From Spartobacteria bacterium (lineage in GTDB: Bacteria > Verrucomicrobiota > Verrucomicrobiia > Chthoniobacterales > UBA10450), in NCBI GenBank assembly GCA_003167555.1, contig PMSN01000010.1, forward strand, positions 1-64,000: 64,000 nucleotides of DNA. Reading direction: 5' to 3'. Below the pieces are notes generated by a model. That model was not told the DNA's origin. It saw nothing but the letters and a program-made list of their open reading frames with translations, and searched no databases. Within the stretch, counting starts at the first letter, position 1; the number at the start of each line of letters is the position of its first letter. Of this stretch, positions 29,247-38,381 are shown piece by piece. A program made the position numbers and the translations under genes.

Positions 29247-30716
29247 ATGCCGCGCCGTCCGCCGGAATTCCTTGTTCTCGCGCTGGACATCGGAAGCTCG
29301 TCCACGCGTTCGGCCTTATTCGATGAAAAAGGACGCGTGGTCGCGTCGACCAGCGCGTGCCGGGAATATTCGGTCCGCTACACCGCGGATGGCGGCGCGG
29401 AGCTTTCTCCCCTGCTGCTCCGGGGCGCGACTGCGACCTGTCTTCGGGAAACACTCAAAGCGCGGCGCGATTCTCGTTCGCTGCGACGGATCCCCGTGGT
29501 CGCAACGGGCGCTTCCGCGTTCTGGCACAGCCTTCTTGGCGTCGACGGCAAGGGCCGTCCGATCACGCCGGTGTTTACCTGGGCCGATTCGAGATGCGCG
29601 CGGGACGCGGCCCAGTTGCGGGTTGAACTCGACGAAAGAATAGTCCATGCGCGAACCGGCTGCATGTTGCGCGCTTCGTTCTGGCCGGCAAAACTGCGCT
29701 GGCTCCGTCGCACCCAAAGAAGCGTCACCAAACGCGCGGTGCGCTGGGTCTCGCCCGCTGAGTGGATTTTCGCAGAATTGTTCGGCGTAAGCGGATGCAG
29801 TCACTCGATGGCCAGCGCCACCGGACTTTACCATCTCCGCGCGAAGCGATGGGACCCGGTTTTATGTGAAGCTTGCGGAATCGAACTCGATCAACTGGGC
29901 GAGCTAACCGACGCCGCGCCCGGCGGACCGGCGCAACTGCAACTGCGCGACACAAAATTTTTTCCCGCCATCGGTGACGGCGCGGCGGGCAATCTCGGCT
30001 GCGGCGCGGACCGTGCGGGACGGATTGCGGTCAACATCGGGACGAGCGCGGCGGTGCGCATGATGGAGACGAGCGGGGCGCGGCCGGCGCCGTTTGGGTT
30101 GTTCCGCTACGCGATCGACCGCGAACGAACTGTTCTCGGCGGAGCCGTGAGCAACGCCGGAAATCTGCGGCAGTGGTGTTTGCGCGAGCTGCGCCTCAAT
30201 GAATCCGCTGCGAGCACGGAGAGAATGCTTTCGCGCACCGCGGCCGCCACCGACGAACTCACGGTTCTGCCCTTCTGGGTGAACGAGCGCGCGCCGACGT
30301 GGCCGGAGAATTTGCGGGGCGCTGTCATCGGTCTGACCCAGGCCAGCTCTGCCGCCCAACTTCTCCGGTCCGCGACCTCGGCGGTTTATTATCGCTTGGG
30401 CGAAATCCTCGACCTGATCGAGAGCGCCGCCGGTCGCTCGAAAGAGGTGATCGTCTCCGGCGGCATTCTCCATTCGGCCGCATCGCTGCGTCTGCTCGCG
30501 GATGCAATGGGCCGCGATCTTCGTGTTTCCTCCGAACCCGAGGCTTCGTTGCGCGGCGCCGCGGTTTATGTTCTGGAAAAACTGGGCTGCAAAGTGGCTC
30601 CGCTGCGAAATGGAAACGTCGTGCGACACGACCGCGCGCTCGCGAAGAAGCATCGCATCCGACGTGAGCGCCAGGTCGCGCTGGAAAAGTTGCTATCGAT
30701 TAATCTGAACGGATGA
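29247..30716 (+). CDS. FGGY-family carbohydrate kinase
   Basis: The 489-residue protein has N-terminal ALDIGSSSTRSALFD (phosphate 1 loop), AVNIGTSAAVR in the middle (phosphate 2) and VSGGILHSAASLRLLADAMG (adenosine), which is the ASKHA two-domain fold of FGGY kinases. Closest by pattern are gluconokinases, for example the segment after TWADSR, but the sugar cannot be fixed from the sequence. It stands alone with no sugar transporter or isomerase next to it. Confidence 0.85.
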   Translation: MPRRPPEFLVLALDIGSSSTRSALFDEKGRVVASTSACREYSVRYTADGGAELSPLLLRGATATCLRETLKARRDSRSLRRIPVVATGASAFWHSLLGVDGKGRPITPVFTWADSRCARDAAQLRVELDERIVHARTGCMLRASFWPAKLRWLRRTQRSVTKRAVRWVSPAEWIFAELFGVSGCSHSMASATGLYHLRAKRWDPVLCEACGIELDQLGELTDAAPGGPAQLQLRDTKFFPAIGDGAAGNLGCGADRAGRIAVNIGTSAAVRMMETSGARPAPFGLFRYAIDRERTVLGGAVSNAGNLRQWCLRELRLNESAASTERMLSRTAAATDELTVLPFWVNERAPTWPENLRGAVIGLTQASSAAQLLRSATSAVYYRLGEILDLIESAAGRSKEVIVSGGILHSAASLRLLADAMGRDLRVSSEPEASLRGAAVYVLEKLGCKVAPLRNGNVVRHDRALAKKHRIRRERQVALEKLLSINLNG

Positions 30717-30733
30717 ACACGCGGCAAGCTTTG

Positions 30734-30919
30734 TCATCCCGCCCTTTCGCTGACACTTTCAATTTCGCCGGGGCGGCAATGAATGGTCAGCACGATCGGG
30801 CGGCAGCAAACGCTGCAATCTTCGATCAAGGTCTGCTCCCTTTGCGACGTGTCGACTTGAAGCGGAAACGTCTCACCGCAATGCGGACAGACGACTTCCG
30901 TTTCGTGAATCAGTTCCAT
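30734..30919 (-). CDS. CPXCG-motif cysteine-rich small protein
   Basis: The 61-residue frame starts at [18 protein letters not shown] (start 30919; the longer frame adds an implausible head). Cys pairs CPHC and CSVCC would bind one zinc. It matches the small CPXCG-containing family of unknown function. It converges with the preceding kinase gene. Confidence 0.78.
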   Translation of the reverse strand: MELIHETEVVCPHCGETFPLQVDTSQREQTLIEDCSVCCRPIVLTIHCRPGEIESVSERAG

Positions 30920-31034
30920 GGCGTTGTTTCCGACTCGATTCTTGCACAACAACCGCCGTTGACCAGTGCCCCCAAGAGTCCTCTAGTGACACCATTCTTC
31001 ATCGACAGGAACAAAGCTCGCCGCCGCTAAACTG

Positions 31035-31532
31035 ATGGAATTCGCCCACAACATCTTCAGCGACGAGAGCCTGTGTCATTGGTCATTCTTCTCGTTCGCT
31101 GCACAGGGCCGGGACGAAGCGACCACCGCGGACAGACCCACTCCCCTGCGCGCCGCATCCCGGACGCGTCCGCTTCGGATTCTCCTGGTGGAAGATCACA
31201 AGGACACGCTGCGTTCCCTGAAATTTCTCCTCACCCGCCTCGGTCACCAGGTCTTGAGCGCCGAGAACATGACCGAAGCGTTGCGCATCTCCGAGGCGGA
31301 ACAGTTCGATCTCCTTCTCAGCGACATCGGTCTGCCCGATGGAAGCGGGCTCGAACTCATCCGGCAAATTCGCCAAAAGCGCGAGGTCAACGCCATCGCA
31401 GTGAGCGGCTATGGAATGGACGAAGACATCCAGCGGAGCCAGGAAGCAGGCTTCTTCGAACACCTGACCAAGCCGATCAGCCTCGATCGCTTGCAGGAAG
31501 TGATCGATCGAATCGAGTCGCAGTCGCGCTAG
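31035..31532 (+). CDS. Single-domain response regulator
   Basis: A receiver domain covers about residues 45-165: acidic pair in LLVEDHKD, phosphorylation Asp in [13 protein letters not shown], the switch residue in AIAVSGYG, and Lys in [10 protein letters not shown]. There is no output domain. About 45 N-terminal residues are unlike the family; the true start may be further in. No histidine kinase is adjacent, so the partner is encoded elsewhere. The gene overlaps the convergent CorC-like gene by 4 bp. Confidence 0.85.
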   Translation: MEFAHNIFSDESLCHWSFFSFAAQGRDEATTADRPTPLRAASRTRPLRILLVEDHKDTLRSLKFLLTRLGHQVLSAENMTEALRISEAEQFDLLLSDIGLPDGSGLELIRQIRQKREVNAIAVSGYGMDEDIQRSQEAGFFEHLTKPISLDRLQEVIDRIESQSR

Positions 31533-32941
31533 AGCGCGGCGTCGGATTTTTTCGCCGCGTCAGAAACCGCGGCTTCGTTCACTTTGCGGAAATGCAATTG
31601 GCCGACGCGCCGTCCATCGGTGTGGGAAATGGTGACGAGATAATTTTCTATCCGCACCTGCTCGCCCTGTTTCGGCAAATGCCCGAGCAAGTGTGTGACG
31701 TAACCGCCAATCGTGCTCACGTCGGCGCTTTCCAATTCCAGCCCGGCCAAGTCGCGCAATTCGTAAAGCCCGAGCGCGCCGTCGACGGCAAATTCATTTT
31801 CGTTGATGGTGCGAAACTCTTCCTTCTCGGTATCGAACTCGTCCTGGATGTCGCCCACGATTTCCTCGAGCACGTTTTCGAGCGTGACCATGCCGACCGT
31901 CCCGCCGTATTCATCCACGACGATGGCGAGGTGTGCGTGTTTGGTGAGAAAAAGATTGAGCAACTTCTCCAGCGACATCATTTCCGGCACCGGGGTCAGA
32001 TCGCGCTTGATCCGCAGAAGATCGGGGTGCGGATCGCGCATCATCGGGACCAGCTCCTTGATGTGAACGAGGCCGACGGTGTTATCGAGATGCCCGCGGC
32101 AGAGCGGAAAACGCGTGTGCCGCGATTCGAGCGCCTTCTTGACGTTCTCTTCGAATGTTTCTTCGAGATCGAGGAAGACCACTTCGCCGCGAGGCGTCAT
32201 GATATCGCGCACGACGCGCCGGCGCAGATCGAGCGCATTCACGAGCAGGTCGCGGCCGAGCGACGACACTTCATCCGATTTCTCGCTTTCATCCAAAATG
32301 AGCCGCAATTCCTCCTCGCTGTGCGCGAGTTCCGAACCCGCGACTGACTTGATGCGCAGCAATTTCGCCAGGAAAAAGTTTGACGATTTATTAAGCAGCC
32401 AGATGGCGGGCTTGAAGATTATGTAGAAGACCCCGAGCGGTCGGGCGAGCAGGAGGGAGACTGACAAGGGATTGCCGATGGCGAGGTATTTGGGTGCCAG
32501 CTCGCCGAAGACGATGTGGAGAAACGTGATCCCGACGAAGGCGAGCGCGATCGAGATGGTCGAGACGAGGGCAGGCGAATGGACATTCACCAGCGCGAAA
32601 GCCGGCTGAAGCAGGCGCGCGAGAAATTGCTCGCCGATCCAGCCCAGCGCGAGACTGGCCAGGGTAATCCCGAGTTGCGTGGCGGAAAGATAAGCGTCGA
32701 GATGCCCGCGGACGTGCTTCGCGAAAATCGCGCGGAGATTCCCCTCCTCCACCAGGGCGTCGAGCTGGCTGGACCGCACTTTGACGATGGCGAATTCCGA
32801 GGCCACGAAAAAAGCGTTGAGGACTACCAGAGCAAAGATCACCGCCAGTTTGCCGACGATTATCGCCGGGGAATCCCAATGCTCCGAGATCGCTTCGGCC
32901 AGGGGGACGGCGGCGAGAAATGGAAGTAGCAACGAATTCAT
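31529..32941 (-). CDS. CNNM/CorC-family (DUF21-CBS) membrane protein
   Basis: The 470-residue protein has a DUF21 membrane domain (about 30-205, with [19 protein letters not shown]), paired CBS domains (about 235-360, [43 protein letters not shown]) and a C-terminal CorC_HlyC domain (about 375-455). Family members act in Mg2+/Co2+ export or resistance; the older name hemolysin is misleading. It is a second possible Mg2+ protein in the window besides MgtA but is not linked to it. Confidence 0.92.
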   Translation of the reverse strand: MNSLLLPFLAAVPLAEAISEHWDSPAIIVGKLAVIFALVVLNAFFVASEFAIVKVRSSQLDALVEEGNLRAIFAKHVRGHLDAYLSATQLGITLASLALGWIGEQFLARLLQPAFALVNVHSPALVSTISIALAFVGITFLHIVFGELAPKYLAIGNPLSVSLLLARPLGVFYIIFKPAIWLLNKSSNFFLAKLLRIKSVAGSELAHSEEELRLILDESEKSDEVSSLGRDLLVNALDLRRRVVRDIMTPRGEVVFLDLEETFEENVKKALESRHTRFPLCRGHLDNTVGLVHIKELVPMMRDPHPDLLRIKRDLTPVPEMMSLEKLLNLFLTKHAHLAIVVDEYGGTVGMVTLENVLEEIVGDIQDEFDTEKEEFRTINENEFAVDGALGLYELRDLAGLELESADVSTIGGYVTHLLGHLPKQGEQVRIENYLVTISHTDGRRVGQLHFRKVNEAAVSDAAKKSDAAL

Positions 32942-32987
32942 TTAACGGATGCGAGCCCAGCACCCGAAAACCCGCGACCCGGGGTTC

Positions 32988-33257
32988 CTACCAGCTCGAT
33001 TTGGTCACACCCGGAATGAACCCGGCCGAGGCGAGCTCTCGGAAAGTCAGGCGCGAAATCTTGAAGCGGCGAATAAACGCACGACGGCGGCCGCTCACTT
33101 CGCAACGATTGACCACCCGCGTGGGGCTGGCATCGCGCGGAAGCTGCGACAGACCCATGTAATCTTTCTTCGCCTTCAGCTCAGCACGCAGGGCCGCGTA
33201 TTTTTTCACGGTTGCGCGCTTACGGTTGTTGCGATTTATCCAGGACGTTTTCGCCAT
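32988..33257 (-). CDS. rpsN: Ribosomal protein S14 (zinc-free form)
   Basis: The 89-residue protein starts MAKTSWINRNNRKRATVKKY and has the S14 core LPRDASPTRVVNRCEVSGRRRAF and RLTFRELASAGFIPGVTKSSW. It is the long form without the CxxC...CxxC zinc ribbon. It stands alone and not in the large ribosomal operon, as is common for zinc-independent paralogues made during zinc limitation; whether a zinc form exists elsewhere cannot be seen. Confidence 0.93.
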   Translation of the reverse strand: MAKTSWINRNNRKRATVKKYAALRAELKAKKDYMGLSQLPRDASPTRVVNRCEVSGRRRAFIRRFKISRLTFRELASAGFIPGVTKSSW

Positions 33258-33384
33258 AAAGGAACGCGGAAAGTAGCGAAGAACGCCCGGGATGCAACTT
33301 CTTTTCTGGGCGCGGGCGATTTCGACGCGTGGCGAAGGCATCACACTAAGGACACGAAGGCGAACAGGTTTGCTTCTTTCCTAG

Positions 33385-33426
33385 TTGGACGTTGAGCGTT
33401 GGGCGTTGGACGTTGGACGTTGGACG
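33385..33426. repeat. Six 7-bp tandem repeats (ttggacg)
   Basis: Six units in register: ttggacg, ttgagcg, ttgggcg, ttggacg, ttggacg, ttggacg, directly before the start of the next gene. The frame through it gives a spurious N-terminus (MDVERWALDVGRWTF). Confidence 0.92.
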
Positions 33427-33432
33427 TTTCCG

Positions 33433-34236
33433 ATGCTTTCGCTCAAGACCGCCACCTTCCCCTCCTCCGCCGCCGAACTCACTCGCCTTCTAAACGAAAG
33501 TCTTGGACACCTCTTTCATCTCGACGCCGATCCGGTCGGAATTCGCGAAGAATCCTATCCGCATCTCGAGGAACTTAGCGTTTCCCTCGACGGTGCCCGG
33601 CTCCGCGACAATTCTCCGCGACCCTCTTCTGCCTCAGGTGCGGCTACGCCTGCTCTCGAAGTCGATCGGCTGACCCTCAACGCCTCCGCGCTCTCGCTTG
33701 GTCCCGCAACCGTCGATGTCTCTCTTGCCGCTCAAGCAGTCCAATTCGTCCAGACGCCGAACGGCGACGACGAAATCATTCTTTCAATCGAGAGCGCCGC
33801 CGATGGCAGGATCGAGATCTCGGCCTCGCCGCCCGAGCTCGAAGCGGTCATCGCCAAAGTGGCGAAAAACGAAGCGGGCAAGCACGGCGTCACGATCGAC
33901 AGCGTTGAGCTAAAGTTGCGATCGAAAAGCTCGCGCTCGCTCGCGGCGGAGGTGTGCCTCCGCGCGTGCAAAATATTTCTCAACGCCTCGATCCGAATCA
34001 CCGGGCAACTCGATCTCGACGAAGAACTCAACGCCACAATCTCCGGCCTCGATTGCACCGGCGACGGCGCGATTGCCACGCTCGCATGCGGCGTCCTCAA
34101 ACCGCATCTGCAAAAACTCGACGGCCGCGAGATCGCACTCATGTCGCTGCCGCTCGGCGAAGTCCGCCTGCGCGACGTGCAGGTCTCCGTCGGGGACAAG
34201 CTCTCTGTCACTGCTCAATTCGGTAAAGTAACGTAA
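33433..34236 (+). CDS. Unknown protein, beta-rich (DUF2993-like pattern)
   Basis: The start at MLSLKTATFPSSAAEL (33433), just after the 7-bp repeats, gives 267 residues. There is no signal peptide or membrane helix. Alternating hydrophobic strands (VDRLTLNASALSLGPATVDVSL, GVTIDSVELKLRSKS, GREIALMSLPLGEVRLRDVQVSV) and the layout resemble lipid-binding-type DUF2993 proteins, but this is a weak resemblance. The next gene, a transglutaminase-like protein, follows after 61 bp in the same direction. Confidence 0.7.
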   Translation: MLSLKTATFPSSAAELTRLLNESLGHLFHLDADPVGIREESYPHLEELSVSLDGARLRDNSPRPSSASGAATPALEVDRLTLNASALSLGPATVDVSLAAQAVQFVQTPNGDDEIILSIESAADGRIEISASPPELEAVIAKVAKNEAGKHGVTIDSVELKLRSKSSRSLAAEVCLRACKIFLNASIRITGQLDLDEELNATISGLDCTGDGAIATLACGVLKPHLQKLDGREIALMSLPLGEVRLRDVQVSVGDKLSVTAQFGKVT

Positions 34237-34297
34237 GCTTCGAGCTTGCGATTCCACCCGACACAAGCGACGCGCTTGTGCTATTCTTTCCGCCCCA

Positions 34298-35101
34298 ATG
34301 ATCATCAAAATCGGCTTCGATATCGAGTTCGAGCTTCCTGGCCCGACGCCGATGATCTTGATGCTTTACGTGCATCCCTCGCGCCAACGCGACCTGCGCA
34401 CCGAGGAAAAAATTGCTGTCGAGCCCAACATCCCGCTGACCGATTTCACCGACCTCTACGGCAACCGTTGCGCGCGCGTCCTTGCGCCGGCTGGCAACGT
34501 GCGCTTCTCGCTCGAAGCCCTGATCGAAGACAGCGGCCAGCTTGACGAACAATGTCCCGACGCCATCCAGCATGCGGTTGAGGACCTGCCGAGTGACACG
34601 CTTCCTTTCCTTCTCACGAGTCGCTACTGCGAGGTCGACAAGCTTTCCGACATTGCCTGGCAGCTCTTCGGCGCGACTGCTCCCGGCTGGCCGCGCGTCA
34701 AAGCCATCTGCGATTGGGTGCACAACCACATCACCTTTGGTTACCACTTCGCCGATGCCTCCAAGTCCGCCTTCGATGTTTACAATGATCCGCGCGGCGT
34801 CTGCCGCGACTTCAGCCACCTCGCTCTCGCCTTCTGCCGTTGTATGAACATTCCCGCGCGCTACGTCGCCGGCTACATGGGCGACATCGGTGTGCCGGTC
34901 GTGCTCCCGATGGATTTCAGCGGCTGGTTCGAAGTCTACCTCGGCGGTCGCTGGTATACCTTCGATTCCCGGCACAACATTCCCCGCATCGGTCGCATCG
35001 TCATGGCCGTGGGCCGTGACGCCGCCGATGTAGCTATCACGACCAATTTCGGCCGAGCTGTCTTGAAGAAATTCTTCATCATCAGCGACGAAGTCTCGTA
35101 G
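34298..35101 (+). CDS. Transglutaminase-like protein
   Basis: The 267-residue cytosolic-type protein has the core: the Cys in RGVCRDFSHLALAF (Cys169), then MDFSGWFEVYLGGRWYTFD with Asp223. In most transglutaminase-like proteases the His precedes WFE (HAWFE); here Ser208-Gly209 stand there, so the classical triad is incomplete unless another His (such as His226) serves. The N-terminal 120 residues are the usual beta domain of this subfamily. It could be a peptidase or an inactive binding domain. Confidence 0.82.
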   Translation: MIIKIGFDIEFELPGPTPMILMLYVHPSRQRDLRTEEKIAVEPNIPLTDFTDLYGNRCARVLAPAGNVRFSLEALIEDSGQLDEQCPDAIQHAVEDLPSDTLPFLLTSRYCEVDKLSDIAWQLFGATAPGWPRVKAICDWVHNHITFGYHFADASKSAFDVYNDPRGVCRDFSHLALAFCRCMNIPARYVAGYMGDIGVPVVLPMDFSGWFEVYLGGRWYTFDSRHNIPRIGRIVMAVGRDAADVAITTNFGRAVLKKFFIISDEVS

Positions 35102-35124
35102 CGTGTGGTGAAACAATGCTCTCT

Positions 35125-35236
35125 CCGGGTAGCGCACGCGTCTCGCGTGTTGGCGATGGCGTCCCGCCATCGCGGACTTTTCCTGCATGCCGGCGCTGGA
35201 TAAAGATTGTTTCGGCGAGACGCGTGTGCTACCCGG
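35125..35236. repeat. Palindromic intergenic repeat (gggtagc/gctaccc family)
   Basis: The left arm ccgggtagcgcacgcgtctc + gcg and right arm ggcgagacgcgtgtgctacc + cgg are complementary at all but about two positions. An inner pair gatggcg/cgccatc lies in the left half. It is related to 29033-29186 and fills the gap between two genes on the same strand. Confidence 0.92.
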
Positions 35237-35285
35237 AATGCCGCGCCGCGAGAATCTGCTATACGTTTAAACGCCAGGAGGAAAT

Positions 35286-35648
35286 ATGCCTACCCAAGAT
35301 AAGTGCTGTACGCTTGCCCCTTACTTCAAGGTCTCGAGTGGCAAGCTGGAAGCCTTCAAGAAACTTTGCGAGCAATTCGTCGCGAAGACGAGCGGGGAAA
35401 CAAGGTGTCTTTGCTATGGGTTCTGCTTTGACGGCGACCAGGTTCATTGCCGCGAAGGCTATGCAGACGCTGAGGGTCTTCTGGCGCACTTGCAGAACGT
35501 CGGAGCGTTGCTCGAGGAGGCACTGAAGATCGCCGAGCTCACGCGCCTTGAGATTCACGGCCCCGAAGACGAACTGGTTAAGCTCCGCGAACCTCTCGCT
35601 CATCTGAAGCCACAATTCTTCGTCCTGGAGTATGGTTTCCGTCGTTAA
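35286..35648 (+). CDS. Antibiotic biosynthesis monooxygenase-like small protein
   Basis: The 120-residue protein fits the dimeric alpha/beta barrel (ABM/DUF) pattern: APYFKVSSGKLEAFKKLCEQFVAKT, LCYGFCFDGDQVHCREGYADAEGLLAHLQNV. Cys-rich in the first half (six Cys). It lies 12 bp before the next gene in the same direction. Such proteins often act on quinones or heme, or are scaffolds; no activity can be deduced here. Confidence 0.65.
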   Translation: MPTQDKCCTLAPYFKVSSGKLEAFKKLCEQFVAKTSGETRCLCYGFCFDGDQVHCREGYADAEGLLAHLQNVGALLEEALKIAELTRLEIHGPEDELVKLREPLAHLKPQFFVLEYGFRR

Positions 35649-35660
35649 GCTGCCTTCGCG

Positions 35661-36113
35661 ATGAAGACAATGAAATCGATCAGATTACTCGTTATCGTAG
35701 CCGTCTGCCTTCTGGCCGGAGTTGGAAGAGCCGAGGCGCAACTAACCAAAATCAGCTTGGAGCGCACTCCGTGTTTCGGAACGTGTCCGGTTTACAAACT
35801 GACAGTCCATAGCGATGGGAAGGTGGAGTACGAAGGGAAGGAGTACGTGAAGGAGAAAGGGTCACGGAGCTCGAAGATCGACCAAAAGCTTTTCCTGAGA
35901 CTTATGAAGAAGGTCGACGCAATCGGATTCTTCAAACTCAACGATCGCTATGAAGGCCGCGTGACTGACCTCCCCACTCGAATTACGACGGTAACCAAAG
36001 GCGATGTTTCAAAAACGGTGAGGAACTACTACGGAGGTCCAAAGGGGCTGCGCGACCTTGAGCAGTTGATTGACGAAGTGACCAACTCAGCGCAATGGAC
36101 CGGCGTTCACTAG
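35661..36113 (+). CDS. DUF6438-like secreted protein
   Basis: The 150-residue protein has a signal peptide (MKSIRLLVIVAVCLLAGV... ending AEA) and the core TPCFGTCPVYKLTVHSDGKVEY, typical of DUF6438 proteins with a conserved Cys pair. The function is not known. It is probably in an operon with the preceding gene. Confidence 0.75.
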   Translation: MKTMKSIRLLVIVAVCLLAGVGRAEAQLTKISLERTPCFGTCPVYKLTVHSDGKVEYEGKEYVKEKGSRSSKIDQKLFLRLMKKVDAIGFFKLNDRYEGRVTDLPTRITTVTKGDVSKTVRNYYGGPKGLRDLEQLIDEVTNSAQWTGVH

Positions 36114-36163
36114 GACACCGATGGTCTTATCAAAAGATGACAGCCTCTTCCGATAAAAGATCT

Positions 36164-37132
36164 TCAGTCGCCGATTAACTCGGAGAATTTCTTCAGATCG
36201 ATGTTGCCGCCGGAGACGATGGAGACGATCGGGCCCTGGCCTGCTTTGCCCGTCAATGCGGCCGCGAGCGGCAACGCTCCCGCGCCTTCGGAGATGATTC
36301 TTGCCTTTTCCGCCATCAATCGCATCGCCTTCTTTGTTTCCTCCAGCGTGACGACGATGTAGCCGTCCACGACTGGTTTCATCCGGTCCCACATCCGCGG
36401 GAAAACGCTCTGGCCGCCCGCGCCGTCGACGAAGGATTGTTTCCAGTCCTTAAACACTTGGGGCGATCCTTTCGCGAATGACAGCGCGGCCGGAGCAGCC
36501 GTTTCCGGTTCCGCACCGCAGATTTTGATGTCCGGTCTGAGCGCTTTGATGGCGCTGCCGACACCGGTGATGAGTCCGCCGCCACCTATGCTGGCGATAA
36601 CCGCGACTGTGTCGGGCGCGTCTTCCAGGATCTCGAGGCCCATCGTCGCGTGACCGGCGATGAAGTTATGATCGTCGAATGGATGCACGAATGTTCCTTC
36701 GACGCCGGGAAAGGAACGTTCGTCGAGAGCTTTCCAAGCAACCTCATAAGGAACGGGAACGAGCTTCGCGCCGAGTGCTTTCATTCGCTCCACCTTCGAA
36801 GCCGGCGCCGTCTCGATCACCACGACGGTGCACGGAACGCCCGCGCGTCGCGCAGCGTAAGCCACGCCTTGCCCTGCGTTTCCCGCGCTAATCGTCCAGA
36901 CGCCGCGTTTACGTTCGGAGTCGGATAACATCGCGACGGCATTCGCCGCGCCGCGCAACTTGTAGGCGTTGATCGGCTGAAGGTTCTCCAGCTTGAGCCG
37001 GACGTCGGGATAGCCCGGGCCGAGTTCGAGGCGAATGAGCGGCGTGCGGACAATAGTATCTGCTATCCGCGCTCGAGCTTCCCTTATCTCAGACAGTTCT
37101 ATGGGACGGACAGCTTCAAGAGTCGTTGGCAT
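36164..37132 (-). CDS. Threonine dehydratase/serine racemase-like PLP enzyme
   Basis: The 322-residue fold-type II PLP enzyme has the Schiff-base Lys in PINAYKLRGA (Lys58), phosphate loop SIGGGGLITG and C-terminal SGGNIDLKKF. It lacks the ACT regulatory domain of biosynthetic IlvA, so it resembles catabolic TdcB or serine racemase (about 320 residues). The likely reaction is threonine or serine deamination; members differ in racemase activity. The asparagine in SAGNAGQG replaces the usual SSGNHAQG, a notable change. Confidence 0.86.
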   Translation of the reverse strand: MPTTLEAVRPIELSEIREARARIADTIVRTPLIRLELGPGYPDVRLKLENLQPINAYKLRGAANAVAMLSDSERKRGVWTISAGNAGQGVAYAARRAGVPCTVVVIETAPASKVERMKALGAKLVPVPYEVAWKALDERSFPGVEGTFVHPFDDHNFIAGHATMGLEILEDAPDTVAVIASIGGGGLITGVGSAIKALRPDIKICGAEPETAAPAALSFAKGSPQVFKDWKQSFVDGAGGQSVFPRMWDRMKPVVDGYIVVTLEETKKAMRLMAEKARIISEGAGALPLAAALTGKAGQGPIVSIVSGGNIDLKKFSELIGD

Positions 37133-37152
37133 CGTGGTCTAATTCTAACCAG

Positions 37153-38259
37153 CTATTGTCTACTCAAGCGCCGGAACATCCAGAAGCCCAGCGCTAGAAA
37201 GAGCACGTTGGGGACCCAGACCAGCAGTTCGGGATGGAGCTTCGGATTCGCGCGCAAGGTATCGGCGATGATGATGAAGAGGAAATAGAAGACGCCCACG
37301 ACCAGACTCATCGCGAAACCAGAGGAGGTTTCGCGGCGATGCGCGGTAATGCCCAACGGCACGCCGACCAAGGCGAAAACCATGCAGGCCAGCGGGAAGG
37401 AGAAGCGTTTGTTGATCTCGGTGCGGCTCGAGCTGCGCATCTTGGAATCGCCGGTTTTCAATTGCTCCAGCAGTTGCTCGAGCGAAAGCATCGAACGGCT
37501 GGCGCGCCGCTTTTCCTTTTCGTAAAGGTCCTCCAGGCTGATGGGAAGCGTGCCTTCCGCCACGTTGACTCCATCGCGCATTCGGCGCAGATCGTAAGGC
37601 TCGGTTTCATCGCGTTGCTGGTAACGGGCGTTATAAATGTGCATGAGGATGCGATGGTTCGGCAGATCGGTTTCGAGCAGGCCGGTGCGCGCGTGCGTCA
37701 CTTTCATCGGCATCGCCTCGTCGTTGAATTCGAAAACGAGGATGTTCTCCAGTTTGTTTCCTTCTTTCTTGCCGACATAAATTTTCCGGCCGGGAAACTG
37801 ATCGATCACCTGGTCGCTGCCGAACAATGCCATCGGATTGCGCGTGGCCAGGTTGAAGACGGTGGCGCGCATTTCTTCCTGGGCCGCGGGTGCGACCACA
37901 ACGTTGAGCCAGAGCGATGCGGCCGTGCTGACGAGCGCGACCGCCAGGAGCGGAATGCAAATGCGCGTGATGCTGACGCCATTGGAACGAAGCGCGGTCA
38001 ATTCGTTATCAGCCGAGAGCCGGCCGAAGACGAGCAGGACCGCGGTGAGCAGGCCCCAGGGAATCGTGAAGATGAGCGAGAACGGCAGGACGTAGGCGAC
38101 GAAGCCGATGAGGTATTCGACCGGGAGATCGTGGTTGACGAGAAGCGGGAGGAGTTTGCGAAAGATGTTGCCGACGACGAGGACGAAGCTGAGCACGGCG
38201 ACGGCGAACAAGAGATTCACCACCAACTGGCGCAGGATGTAGCGATCGATCAATTTCAC
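37153..38259 (-). CDS. LptF/LptG-type permease
   Basis: The 368-residue protein has two N-terminal helices, a large periplasmic beta-jellyroll domain (about 130-260) and three or four C-terminal helices with FSFPLACMVFALVGVPLGI, which is the YjgP/YjgQ fold. It is an inner-membrane subunit of the LPS transport ABC complex with LptB2. Only one paralogue is seen; its partner must be elsewhere. MKLIDRYILRQLVVNLLFAV is a typical start. 20 bp separate it from the PLP enzyme gene. Confidence 0.92.
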   Translation of the reverse strand: MKLIDRYILRQLVVNLLFAVAVLSFVLVVGNIFRKLLPLLVNHDLPVEYLIGFVAYVLPFSLIFTIPWGLLTAVLLVFGRLSADNELTALRSNGVSITRICIPLLAVALVSTAASLWLNVVVAPAAQEEMRATVFNLATRNPMALFGSDQVIDQFPGRKIYVGKKEGNKLENILVFEFNDEAMPMKVTHARTGLLETDLPNHRILMHIYNARYQQRDETEPYDLRRMRDGVNVAEGTLPISLEDLYEKEKRRASRSMLSLEQLLEQLKTGDSKMRSSSRTEINKRFSFPLACMVFALVGVPLGITAHRRETSSGFAMSLVVGVFYFLFIIIADTLRANPKLHPELLVWVPNVLFLALGFWMFRRLSRQ

Positions 38260-38300
38260 GCTGCCGTTTGTTAGTTCGGTTCCGAGAGTGTGGCAAGTGC

Positions 38301-38360
38301 TGTAGCCGCGCCGCTCTGTCGGCGCGCCGAGAGAACGCGGGACAGAGCGCCGCGGCTACA
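38301..38360. repeat. 60-bp palindrome (gtagc...gctac family)
   Basis: tgtagccgcgccgctctgtc at 38301-38320 and gacagagcgccgcggctaca at 38341-38360 are complementary at 19 of 20 positions. It lies in the gap between the TIR-sensor gene (same strand, upstream) and the LptF/G gene and could form a strong hairpin in mRNA. Confidence 0.92.
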
Positions 38361-38381
38361 GCGATCGCGGATATTGCGGAG

